Origin: Anopheles merus
Lineage: Eukaryota; Arthropoda; Insecta; Diptera; Culicidae
Assembly (NCBI RefSeq): GCF_017562075.2
Contig: NC_054084.1
Span: 16,568,798 to 16,632,797, forward strand
Direction: 5' to 3'
DNA length: 64,000 nucleotides
This document shows, one piece after another, positions 25,334 to 37,651 of this stretch. Under the pieces are notes generated by a model. It was not told the DNA's origin and did not search any database. It saw only the letters and a program-made list of their open reading frames with translations. Made by a program: the position numbers and the translations under genes. Each line of letters opens with the position of its first letter. Positions within the stretch are counted from its first letter, which is position 1.

Positions 25334-28300
25334 TGTGGAGCAGAGAAGAGCACATAAACCTCACACAAAACATACATCAAATGATATATATTCACGTTTT
25401 GTGCCAGCTTTTTTATGACACCATCAAAGTATGGTTTGTGCAAATGAACGGGTGCAAACAAAAAGGGAGGTAGGAAGAGAGTGCGGAACAGCTTATCCTG
25501 CCACTCGTCCATCGTTTACATCCCTTTCTTTTCGGCTATAATATTTTCGTGCCCGTGCGCCGCGACCACGATGCTTTTAGATGATCACCAAGCGAAACTG
25601 AGAGACTGAGCGACCGTGTGCGCGTGAATAAAATACGCCCTCGAAAATGAGCATAGATTAGCGGCATCCTTCGGAGTCGTCCTTATTTATGCTGCACTCC
25701 TCGACCGCACTCATGTGTCTTGTGCTTGTACTTCTTTTTGTGCTTAGCTTTCATCCTTTAGCACAGGTGTAACGAACAAAACGGTACACACTCGGTACAC
25801 GAACAGGTCGTAAAATCCAGTCACCTAGAATGAGTCGTTCACGAGAACCGAGCTTGCGAGACAGGTTTCATCCCGAAACTTGCAACCTGTTCATTGGCCT
25901 CCCATTGGCAGGAGGATGGAGAGACAAAGCACGAAGTGCGAGTGTCATCCGTTGGGTATGAATTAGCCAGTACATTGCCATGCCAACCCCCGATGTGTTC
26001 CTAATGGAAAGTACAACTCACACGCGCTTGAAATTGGCTACAGCTACATTGCTTCGCCGGCAGGGACGCGGACAAACGGATGACACCCTCTTTGGTGGTG
26101 CTTTTTCTTTTGTCGTCAAGCTTTCGGAAGAAGATACATCAACGTGACACCGGGTCACCACCGGGTACCGGCGTTCCCCTCATCAAACGAACCCATCCAA
26201 GAAGGAGAGCCACTGATCTAACTGTCTGTCTTGTGGTCTTTTGGTAAACCTTCAACATGGGAAGCTTTTGGGAGTGGAATGGAGCACAGCAACAAAAAAA
26301 AAACCCCGACCAGACACAGCCGACATGTGTCAAGCGCACGTAGCCGGGTACAAGCCAACGAACCGGCGATAAAACCGTGAAAGTAGCGTGCTAATACACA
26401 TTTTACTTCTCAGACCACCAAAGCGCGTATAATGTCAGTGGGTAAGACAAGCATTCAGACGAACCAAAGCACGATATGATCATGGGATTATGATCTTGCC
26501 GGTAAGGTGATCCTTCCTTTTGTGAATTAAACGCTAATGCTGGGAGTCTTTTCAAATCAATACAATATTTTATCAAATCGAGTACTACTAGAGTAAATAC
26601 TGTTTCATGTCATTCCATCTGCCAGAGTCTTAAGTCTTGAAAAAAGTTGTTATCCATCACGAAGACAAACAAATTGAGCACATTTCAAAATGGATCGTTT
26701 ACGATTCATTAGGTGTGGTGTAATATTTGTCAATCTTTTTTTTTTTTGAAATTTTGGGCCTTAGTATCAGTTATTAGAAGTGTAAATTTATGGGCCATTT
26801 GCTTTTATCATTGTAGGAACATCTAATATGTATCTGAAACTAGTAGAGAATTAAATAATGCATCATATTGTATACCTTCAGGCGCTTAATCGTGAGAAGG
26901 CCAGAACAATCTATCAAACGATCAACAAGTGATTTGATTGGATGACGTTGCTGTCTGCTATAGATTATATATAGCAAGATCTGTGAGTGGGCGAGCTCAA
27001 ATATTAGCCATAATCGGTTTGGCTATCTTCGATGCCATTTGACAGAAGAAAGCTCTTAACATATTCATCAAATCATTCATCGTCATTCAATTATTATTAC
27101 AAAAGGCATTAAAACATTTTCAGTAAAATTTATGAACCGAATAACAACCTTCTTCCGATGACCAAACTGATTCATAATTTTAATCACAATTAAAATTTGA
27201 ATCGAAAAGGTATGTCAAATTACAAACTGTCTGTAACGAACTTTTAACTACTTGTCAAATCGTTCTACATTACGGAATTTCATTTACACAGCCCTTGATA
27301 TTTTAGCAACACCGGTGCAACATTTGTGCAAAATAAGATAGCGCTTGTCGACGGAAATGCATCGCATTTTAACAAAAACGGATGAAAAAAATTATTTCTA
27401 TGCACTAGCTAGTAGTTTTAAACGTAAACAATAAAGCACACTCAAAAAATCAACAAGCAGCTGTTTTGCGTCATACGTTTACTAGTAACGTCATTTAGAA
27501 AGCGTGCCTATAGAACGGCATAGAACAGTATAGACATAGTAATGAAAATTAATAACGCGACGGATGCAATAATCGCTGCCAGATATACCACATTATACTT
27601 TTGAAACATGAAAAGAAGATTTTCGGAACGGTTTCGAAGAACTGTCACAGTGAACTTTACAGAGCCTTTGATTCCGTACCCAACTTAATTAGTTCGTCAG
27701 ACGGATCAAGTGGATCAAATCTGAAAATATTTTTCAGATTACAAAGTACAAATTATCTTCAAGTTACTTCAAGTACTCATAAAGCAAATATTTGTTGGTT
27801 GACTGGGCAATTTCGGCAATTTTAAATTAGCTAGAATTAAATACAAACTATACTCTTGTCGCCCAAGAAGGAACTCGTAAATAATCCACAATGCGCTCCT
27901 TGCTGAACGTTCTTTAAATGTATTTAACGATTTATCAATCACGAAAAAGCATTGAAGCCAAGAAATAATATACTAAAGACTGTTTTAGCTCAACGAAGAA
28001 GAACCAGTATTATTAACAAATAATAATAAAATAACAAACTCTATCCACTCATATCATCATCGTGTCAGAGGCAACCAGGAAAAACAGTCGCATATTTAAT
28101 CATATTTTTCCACCCAACTGCCGCATCCGGCACTGGTAAGGCAGGCAGTGAAGTGAATATCTTCAACAACAGCCAGTATCAGATTCTGCCCGCTTCAAGC
28201 GAAAACCAACGAATTACGCGATACGCCTAGCGTTCGAGCATGGTTTCGAGTTTTTGGTTCGTTTCGGTACCCGCAGGGAGCTGCTGTACTCTAGCGGGAA

Positions 28301-29791
28301 ACAGGGGAACCGTCTAGATGGTTTCCACGTGCACAGCGACACGAATTCAACGCAACATGAGGCATTCGACGAAATGCGCCTCAGGCAAATCGTGTACCGA
28401 CTGTGTTATCATTTGCGAAACAACGGAATGAGACAAAGCCAAACCAAAGGAATGGTGCTCGCCGTTTCTTTCTTTTTCCCTCTCTCTTTCCTTTCCCTCC
28501 AGCGTAAGAAGCACCACCCCAAACTGTGACGGGAAGCTCGGTATCGTTCACCTTCAAATGTACTTCCCATCCGTGCCCGCTACAGCAACAGAAGTAATGT
28601 TATTTTAATGACTTATTTATAATTTCATATGAATTTTACCTCCGCACACTGCTCTCTGCGTGCAGCGAGGAATGCGAATCAGCGAGCGAGTTTACTGGGA
28701 AAACATTCCCAAACCGGTAATGGAGAAGTTTTCAGGTGGGAACACCGTGCGCTCAGGCCCACGAGTGGCACAGTAGGACACTGCTGGGAATGTTTGTTTA
28801 CCATTTGTTGTGAGCGGAAGCAGGAATAACACCACCACCGGTAAGGGGCAGCTATGGGCAGATATGGGAAGCAAGAAGCAAAACAAAAACATAACCCACC
28901 CGTACGCACTCAAACATATGGAGAGATAGGTTTCGAACGTATCCTGTGTATCTTCGTTTCCGGTTTCCTGCTGCGCTGGCACGTGGAATGCCGATCTCTT
29001 ACCTTGTGGTTTTTTTTTTCTCTCTTCCAAATCAACAACCAATTTGGGAGCAAGCGATGCGGTGGAATGTGTATTGCTATTTCTTTACCGTTGTGTTGGT
29101 GTGTATTCCTGAAGCTGCCATACCATCTCGATACACAATCAGGGATGTATGTTACAGCATGATGTTGTTATAAGCAAGATGAATGTAGAGATTTTGTCTA
29201 CAACTAGATTCATTTTGTCGAGTGTGTAGGCTGTCTAATGTAGATCCTGGGCGAACGTATCATTGGCGATATCAGCCTAGAATTCGTAGTGGATTCAAAT
29301 GCTGTTCTGATTTATTGGCAGTTACGTAGATACCGTACTTTTTAAAAACGATTGATATTATTAAACAAGTTGTTTGGCCATCAACTAACTATTGCCATAC
29401 ACAATAGGCAGAGTATTGAGTTTTCTATAATTTTCCTACATCTGTAATATGATTTGAATTTTATGCAATTCAAGTGATGAATTGACTTCAATATTGCTCT
29501 GGAAGGTGTCATAACATAAACCATTTAACCTCCCGAGAATTATATGCAACCTTTCTCTATGTTTGTTGTGTAAAGCATTAACTAAACTAAAACCCCAAGT
29601 AACTAGAAATTAATGCATGATCGATCAACAAATGGTCCTGCTTCCAATGATTTCCTTATTGCAATGACACCCGCTGGGGAAATAATTTTTTCAACTGATG
29701 AAGATTAGCTTGAGTTGATAAAGGAGGTTTGCTCTCTTGAGACAATCCTGAGTATCGAAATCCCCAAATACGTAACATTAATTGAAACCGT

Positions 29792-29996
29792 GAGCCGGTC
29801 TGGTGGTACAGCCGTCGACTCGTACGACTTAACAACATGCCCGTCATGGATTCAAGCCCCGAATAGACCATGTCTCCATACGTAGGACTGACTATCCTGC
29901 TATGGTAACAATAAGTCACTGAAAGCCAAGCTCACTTCACGAGTGAGTACAGGCAGGCCTTGACCGACAGCGGTTGTTGTGCCAAAGAAGAAGAAG
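29792..29996 (+). mobile_element. tRNA-derived SINE copy 3 (full length, exact TSD)
   Basis: The 205-base body starts GAGCCGGTCTGGTGGTACAG with a tRNA-like head, carries the B-box-like GGATTCAAGCCCC near 29848-29860, and ends in a GAA-rich tail. The flanks repeat AATTGAAACCGT exactly (29780-29791 and 29997-30008), a 12-base target-site duplication diagnostic of LINE-mediated retroposition. This is the best reference copy of the family in the window. It has no coding capacity and would be transcribed by RNA polymerase III if active. Confidence 0.9.
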
Positions 29997-30008
29997 AATT
30001 GAAACCGT

Positions 30009-31950
30009 ATATTTAACCATCGTGATCTTTAAAAACTTTATCTAAATCGAACTAAAGAATCGCAAGAATCAAGCAGAAAAGATCACGTCATTAAACGTGT
30101 ATTAGCAGTAGCGCAATCCAGGATCTGGTCATTTGAAAATGCTCGAAATTCTTCAAAAATCAAACAAAGTCTAGGTTATTGCATAATTTATCATTGTTTT
30201 TTCGTCATGGTCTATTCGGGAGAAACCTCTCTTTCAATACCAATACAGTCTTTTACGGAGAAATACAGATTCGTAACCTTTTTTTTTAACTAATCCCACA
30301 AGCAAACATATATCAATCTTTCCACTTGTTATGATTATCCGCATCACTGGGAAACACTTCCAAAAAAACATTCCACACATATGCATCTTGCATACGAAAA
30401 CAGGAATTGATCCCGGAATTGATTGTTACGTACCGAATTTCTACCCATTCCATCGATGATCAATGCAGAACCTGCTGTACTGGGGAACATTTCGGACCTC
30501 TTCAACAATGCATCGACCATATTTGAAGTGCAGTGTGTGTGTCTGTGTATCGAACAGCGAACACACCGGACAGGATACAATTATCCTTCTTCGTCATTAT
30601 TCAATTAAAAATCTACCCACAATGCATCTTCTATCTGCCGAATGAAAATCGGACCCTGTTCCTCGAGGACATCGAACCGTCGAACCTTGTGTAACGAAGC
30701 TTATTGTGTTCGATTTCATCGTTGTTTCCCAGGTGCCACTTCCCTTCCGCAAACGAACGTTGTTGTTTTGATGCAACCGGCCATCATAACGAACCTTTCA
30801 GCATGCTTGGAATCCAGCGATAGCGGCCACCCGCTGACCAACGAAACTCGAACCGGTTCGAAGGAACGAACACCACTTCATCAGAGACCGGCTGCAGTTT
30901 GTTCGGGCGCGATTTGCATTTCAGTTTCGTTCGAATGCAATATATGCACACACACACACACACACACACTCCCATCTGCAGGTAACTGGATGTGTCTTCT
31001 GCCAAAACCTGATACGAATCAATGGCACTGGGCGCTGGCTAGAAGCTACACAAACATCTCCAAAACACCAGCGAAGCCAGCGTTTCGAGCACCTGCACAC
31101 TGTGCCCGAATGTCCCATCTGCTGATGGCAAGCAAGCAAACAAGCGAACCATACGTGCCGATGATGATGATGATGATGATGGACAAATTTACATCACTGC
31201 CAGTCATGCAGCAATAACCGGAAGCCAATATCGATCGGTTTCGGGTGGAGTTCGTGGAAGAAATACAAAGTAATTCCCAGCCGTTTCGGGACGTCTCCAC
31301 CGCACCGGAACCCACCGGTACCGTTGCGCAGTCGGTTGTTTGCACTGCCGTTTCGATCGCCGTAGCCGAAGATGTTGATCTAGCACAAGACTGCTGCTAT
31401 GCAAATGTGAAAGTAAATAAAGCACCGGCGAAAGTCATCCGATTCTATTGACACAAACTTGTATTTTCGGTTTTCTTTATGCCGTTGTTTTTGCGCTTTC
31501 ATATGCGGCGAGGGGCACGCTTGGAAAGCTTTATTGGTTTTCATCGGACTCGTATATTCTAGCTTGGTGAAGGGGTAAGACAGATTGTGGGCAAGGGAGC
31601 GGTTGTGTTGGATGAAACGAATTTCTGCAGCATTTAAAAAAAAAATATATATGCATCAATAAGCTTGCCAAAAATAGCATGTTTTGAAGTGGATTCAATA
31701 TTTTAATATATTGGATTACGAATTGGTAAGCAAACCCCGATGAGATCATTAATCTTAGCATCATTTTCGTCATTTTGTTCAAACCAATACATTAGATTAG
31801 TATTATCCGTTAACGAGTACAGATCGACAAACTCATTTTCCTATAAAAGCTTGTATCAACATTGCTTTTGCCCATTAATTGTACAATTAATTTAATCCAA
31901 AACATGTTCATGAATTGCTCGCTTCTTAAGATTTTTTCCCATTGCTCATA
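30009..31950. other. Gene-free spacer
   Basis: 30640-31450 is GC-richer with a (CA)n run at 30950-30970 and the (GAT)n tract; frames occur on both strands and none looks coding. The remainder is AT-rich. Confidence 0.55.
31160..31182. repeat. (GAT)n microsatellite
   Basis: Seven GAT units in a GC-richer spacer. Confidence 0.9.
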
Positions 31951-32450
31951 CAGATTCAAAGAGGATTCCGAAACGGAAAATCAACCACTGATCAGATCTT
32001 CACCATGCGGCAGATCTTGGAGAAGATGGCTGAATACAGACACGACACATACCATCTCTTCATTGACTTCAAAGCCGCATATGATAGCATAGCCAGGGTA
32101 AAACTGTACGACGCTATGATCTCATTTGGAATCCCGGCCAAACTAATAAGGCTAGTTAGAATGGCTATGACCAACGTCACTTGCCAGGTGAGGGTGGATG
32201 GAAAACTCTCAGGACCTTTTGCAGACCACCAAAGGTCTGCGCCAGGGAGAAGGGCTTGCCTGTCTCCTATTTAACTTAGCGCTAGTGAGGGTCATCCGAG
32301 TCATTCGAGGGTGGAGACTACGAGAATGATCTTCTATAATTCAACCCAAATGCTGGCTTATGCTGATGATATAGATCTCATTGGTCTGCGGCTCTCCTAT
32401 GTAGCAGAAGCCTACCAAGGGATCGAGCCTTGCAAGGCCAGTTGCTCACG
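31951..32450 (+). pseudogene. Decayed LINE reverse transcriptase fragment
   Basis: The segment begins at GFRNGKSTTDQI and continues with motif A FIDFKAAYDSI at 32059-32091 and GIPAKLIRLVRMAM. A one-base shift near 32235 moves the GLRQGEGLACLLFNLAL motif to another frame, and a second shift near 32310 moves MLAYADDIDLIG to a third. The catalytic YADD is at 32359-32370. It is 5'- and 3'-truncated and dead. The wording differs from the copy at 50.3 kb, so the two belong to different LINE families. Confidence 0.85.
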
Positions 32451-32688
32451 AAGTATGATCCCAAGAGTGGTCCCTATTTCTTATGAACAATCATTTAAAA
32501 ATTCACCAAGAAGGCGTTAAATAACAGTTCAATAAAAGAGTGCCAGTAGCAATTAAGAATTCTTGCAGTGTTTGTCTATGTTACGAAAATACGGCCCAAA
32601 TAGGAGACGCTCTCGCTCAACATTTCAGACCGCCAGTGCGTGTAACGAGTCTAGACTGTTAGCAGAGACGAGTATCAGACCGTTTCTT

Positions 32689-32915
32689 CTTTTTTTTTCT
32701 TCTTTGGCACAGCAACCACTGTCGGTCAAGGCCTGCTTGAACCCACTAGTGAAGTGAGCTTGGCTTTCAGTGACTTATTTTTTACCCATAGCAGGATAGT
32801 CAGTCTACGTATGGGGGCACAGTCTATTCGGGGCTTGAACCCATGACGGGCTTGAACCCGTTAAGTCGTACGAGTTGACGACTATACCACCAGACCGGCA
32901 TGACGACTGTACCAC
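32689..32915 (-). mobile_element. tRNA-derived SINE copy 4, head duplicated
   Basis: A reverse copy of the 29.8 kb family: the tail reads as CTTCTTTTTTTTTCTTCTTTG at the left and the head lies at the right. CAGACCGTTTCTT occurs at 32676-32688 and again at 32916-32928, which fits a target-site duplication, although CAGACCG is also how the reversed head ends. The head is partly duplicated: GGGCTTGAACCC occurs twice (32830-32860) and GACGACT-TACCACCAGACCG occurs twice (32877-32922). It lies just downstream of a dead LINE fragment. Confidence 0.85.
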
Positions 32916-32928
32916 CAGACCGTTTCTT

Positions 32929-35900
32929 AGCTAGCAATAAAGGCTATAAAAGACATTTGGCTTACAATTTAGTTGATTATTTGAGTTTGTAAAATATTCC
33001 TTCTAATTGCGGAACATCAATGCGGTCTCTAAAATATCTGCGAATTGATAAATGTAAAATTAATATATAAAAGCAATAAAATATTCTCCTGTCGCATAAT
33101 ATCATAACATCATTTTAAAACTATACCTTAACAATCAAACAATAAGACGTATATATTTATCGTTTAAACAGAAAGCACAAATAAAAGGCAGATATGTTTT
33201 ATTACTTCCTAAAAGTCTCTTCCCATTCAACCCAGCATCATGCCATAACCAAAACACTCTGACTGTAGGCGTTTGTAACACAAAATGCTAACAATAATTT
33301 TCAACACCTCCATTTCTCGAAACACACGCATTGTAATAAATTGTCTCTCTTCAATGTACCACTGCATACCACTGTACCATAATGTATCATTCTACGATGC
33401 CCCGCATCACAAGAACACACATAATTGTTCCGCACCTCATACGTGACGTGACGCAGAGGCTGAAAGCGATGAGGTTGCACGAACCGTTTCCGATACAAAA
33501 TGGCACCAGATAAACAAAATTTGACATTTTGACGGTGAAAGTGGTTCGCGATACGAAATGAGGATTGCAAATCATCACAAAAGCCAGCCCCCTTCCCCCT
33601 TTCCTTGCAATGTTCTGATCCGAGCATGAAATCGAACTTGCGGTGGTGGTGGAGCAACAAAAAAAACTTCCCAGAACCACACGTGTCACGACTTTACATG
33701 CAGCACGCGCAATAGATTGAGGTGTCTTGTTTCGGAATCCTTTTTTTTCGTTTCGTTTCGTCCCTCCATACCCTTCTTATCGTACGTACGGCATTTGATT
33801 GATATACGTTGTGGAAAATGCTTGCGCTTACGCGTTTGCATGAGCGACGCTAATTGAAGCATTATTATCCTCGGTGCGCCTCTCGCTACCTTTGCGCAAT
33901 AACCTTTTCCTCTCGTGCGTGTGTGCGTGTGTGCGTCCTGCCCATTCTGAGGTACAAAATTCATGTCAATTTCCTACCGACATGCCCGTTTGTATCACGA
34001 CAAAACTTTCGGGCATTGAAAAGCTGAAAAACTTCCGTTCCCGTTTGTAGCCCCGTGCAGCATTGTCGATAGGGCGGATACAAAAGGATATTGGAACGCA
34101 AAACCCGACCCGGCCTGGAAGTCGACACCGGAAGCCGGCGGAGCTCTCTAATGGTTTGAAGATACATGCGATTCCTTTGTAAATCGTTGAATCGATTCGG
34201 TTGACAATGGTACGTTTCCCCCTTTTACCGGTATCGTCGAACGACGCCAGCGAACAATTTCTCCGAACGAAAAGATATGGGTGCGTGTGTGTGTGTGTGT
34301 GTGTGGAAAGATTTCTCGAAAAATCTAAATCTGTTCTGAAATGTCGAGTCAAGCTTTTGTGTGAAATGTGCCTTCCCTCGAGCACCGGTCTCCGCAAGAT
34401 GACAGGCGGAGATGGCCAACATCACCCCAATCGGCCCGCTACCACGAAGTGTAACAAAGCGAACAAAATGCTTGCGATATCTGAAATGTTGCCCCTTTCC
34501 TACACACGCACACACAGAGGAAATCTCATAATCGATATGAATGATATGAGAAAAGTTAATAAAACTAAATTTTCTCAACTTCCAAATCGAAAATCTTGGT
34601 CCTACTGCACGCGTGTGCCTATATGTGCCCTCATGTATGCCAGTCCACAAAGAACAGAGCAGTCGGCTAAGTTTTGCAATCGATTGGGGTTTGCCATACC
34701 GGGCAAAACGTTGATACCTTCTTGAATTCTTGACGAGTTGTATCTTTTCCGCCACAGCCACATTTCTCGCAGAAACTCCCACTGGGAGCGCCAGACGAAC
34801 CAGCAGGAAACTTTAGGTAGATACATACAGTCCAGCTTATCTAAGGAACCGTCCACCCGCGAGCAGATAGACGGGGCTTTCGGAAAAGGCACTGGCAATG
34901 GTTCCATCGAGCGGAAATGGGCCAGATTTCCGGCGATGTGTCGTCCAAAAACCTCTTTTGATGCGGTGCTAAATGAATGGGAAAAGTTCCGTAGTTCAGT
35001 AGGTGTAAGATAAGCACCAACACGTCAAAGGAGGATTTCAGGCCACGACACACTTTACGGCCCGCACACGATGCAAATGATGGAAAGTGAAAGTTGAGCT
35101 TTAGAGGACAGTTTGGATTTGTTTTATGATTACTTCGAAAAAATATCGTTATTAAGGAAAAGAGGCTTGTGCGACAGCAAAGTAAAATGTAACAAAACGA
35201 AAATTAAATTTGAACTCATATTAAAAAGGAATAAAAAAACAAACATTGAACATGTGAAAAAGTACACCGTGAACCGTTTTAAAACTGTAAAATAAATAAA
35301 CAAAGAAATTTAATTAGAAAGAAGAAAATGGAAGAGTCGAAATTAAAATAATCAGCGCAAATTGCAAAACAGAAAGCAAGCAGAAATGAAATAGTAAATG
35401 AAAATTTAACACATCGCTAAGAAGATGTAGCCATAATATTAAACAAGAAACAATAAAAAAGCAACTAAACACAATAATATAAAAGTAACATTTAACAAGT
35501 AAAGAAAATCGAGAAACGAAAGAACTCAATAAAAAATCTGATTAAATCAAATAAAAATCGGATAAAAGTAACAAATAATGTGATTACTGATCTAAGATAA
35601 GGTAACAAATTGAAAAACATGCCACGAGAAGTTTGAAAATTGTTTAAAACAATGCTCAAAGGACGAAAGAATGAATTGTTAAAAGAATCACAGATCAATA
35701 AATCATACAAATATATTTACTGCATGTTTAAAAAACAAAATCCTGACATTTTAAGATAAAAACTCATAAACTCATTCCGATGCCTACCTGCACAAGAAAA
35801 CATACAACACTATTTAAAGCCTGATGAACTTAGACTGGTCAACTTACCCCAATGAGCTATGAAACCTAATGATGTCAAGATGGTTACAGTTGAAGCTTAA

Positions 35901-37651
35901 GTCCTGTTTAATTAACTACATCATCATTGAGCTATTGTGCTGCTTTTCCTTCTGCCAGCAGTTTGCTACAAGCTAAAAAAAATATGAAACAACAAGTTTA
36001 ATTAAAACCTATTCTTTTCTCCACAGCATCGTGATGCTGCTTACTCAACACATTATTCACATTGAAGCGTTCCGCAACAGGAAACAACACCTGGAAACAC
36101 CGGTACGGGGGGGGGGGGGGGGGGGTACCTGGTACAAACTCCCCGCCAGGTTCATTTCTATAATTTTGCCTTCTTCTCTCTTCGTTCATTTCTCCTAATC
36201 GGATAAAGCGTGGTACCATTGGCAGGAAATCATCCAACCAGAGGTTTTAGCAGCGCAGCCAGTAGTGCCAGCACCGCCCAGAAGGAATTTATGGAACAAA
36301 CCCAAGCTAGCAAAGCAAAACCAAAACTAACCGAAGATTAGAACAATCTCGAGGTAAAGCGGTGAACTTTCAGAAGAAGAAAAAAAGGAGTGAACACAAA
36401 AAAAAACAGAACGAAAATTGACCATTTTTGCGGTTGGAAAGTTTGTACCACGGCACACGGGCAACGTAAGCGAAAGAAAAACGACGAAGTGAAGAGAGAA
36501 AAAAAAACACACACACTCTCTCTCTCTCGACGTCCTCAACAAAGGGATAAAGGAAGAAAAATCGCCACAACAAACACAGCAGATTCTTTGCACAGATCCG
36601 TTTATCTTTCCGTCCGCTCGGACTTTCTGGGGCGTAGAAATTTTTCCAACTGGGCCGCAGCCTTCGCAGCCCCCCCTTTTTTGGCCGCACGGTGGACACA
36701 CAGCACCCCCAGCAGACACGCAGGCAGGGGCAGGGAAAATATAAAATGTTTCGCCACAAATGGACATCCTTTGATTGGCATTGTTGAGGCATGTTGGGTT
36801 TTACTTGTTCTTCCGAGAGCTGGCTTAGATGGAAGCCTCACCATCTTGCTGTCCCACTCCTCCAGGGAAGGTCCAGCGAACTGGTTCAAAGTCAGGGAAG
36901 GAACGCTTGGAACAGAAGAGGGAGAAACCCAACTTTAAAGAAAGCCTCAAAATACACAACCACAAAAACCGAAACTCAAAAGAAATAGAATAAATATTCC
37001 TTCCAGCTGCCCGGACCACGCACGCTGCCCCCGCGCTGCCGCTTCACTTTTCGTCCGTCTGAGCCACATTCGTTTGATGTGGGTAAAAATAAGAACAAGC
37101 GTTGGGCGTTGCCGGTAGATAGGTTTTGTTCTTCCGGGTTTGTTCCAGTAGAAACTTCCCCGGGGAAAGTAAAGCCGACCAAAGCGTGGCTCTAGAAAGG
37201 GGAGATAATATTCAAGCACTAATTTAATCAAAAGATTGGCTGAATTTAAAGCAGGCCTGTTTTCTTGATTCAAAAGTGTTAATGTTCTGTTTAACTTTGT
37301 TTTGGGCCCGCCGGGTTGGTTGGGGATTGTGTTGGGAAATGATGAAACGTGCACGCCTATCTGTCTGTTTGTGCAGGAAAAATGTAATCCAATTTGTGAT
37401 TTGTTCGAGGAGCGATAAGGTTTCGATTTGTTTTTTTGGAAAGTAAAACAAATCTTCACAAAAAACCTGATTCCCTTCATACACAAATAGAATCGCAAAC
37501 TGTCCTAGAAATACGTACCATATCAAACACAGACACAGATCGAGCGTCTGGACCTACGCTCCTACGTGTTTACTCTCTAGTAGGCTGTGGGCCTTAGTTC
37601 TATCGTACTCGCCTTGGCAGTTGATCCCAACAAAGCACACGAACAAACACG
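32929..37651. other. Spacer upstream of the dynein-like gene
   Basis: 35110-35760 is strikingly A-rich on the plus strand. A (GT)n run lies at 34280-34303 and the G19 run at 36107. 36390-37500 has overlapping frames on both strands without recognisable similarity. The promoter of the dynein-like gene should lie near 37500-37650, but no clear TATA box or initiator was identified. Confidence 0.55.
36107..36125. repeat. Homopolymer G19
   Basis: Nineteen consecutive G, preceded by ACCGGTAC and followed by TACCTGGTAC, so GTAC stands on both sides of the run. Confidence 0.9.

Larger units (their letters stand above)
22376..29779. other. Long gene-free spacer
   Basis: Contains the degenerate ACATAACTAAAC array, an A-rich stretch at 24000-24620, the (GT)n tract at 25289 and GC-richer blocks at 25500-26400 and 28200-29000. 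Open frames such as 24898-25473 are T-rich or repeat-driven. No exon, RNA gene or element end was recognised. Confidence 0.55.

Noticed and set aside
24898..25473. A 191-codon hydrophobic frame resembling a membrane protein
   Set aside because: The hydrophobicity comes from T-rich DNA and the Cys-Val run from the (GT)n tract; overlapping frames look equally good.
29792..29870. A functional tRNA gene
   Set aside because: The tRNA-like A- and B-box regions belong to a SINE with a GAA tail and target-site duplication; the cloverleaf stems do not hold.
31245..31451. A 68-codon frame with acidic composition
   Set aside because: Opposed by minus-strand frames at 31046-31425 and without recognisable similarity.
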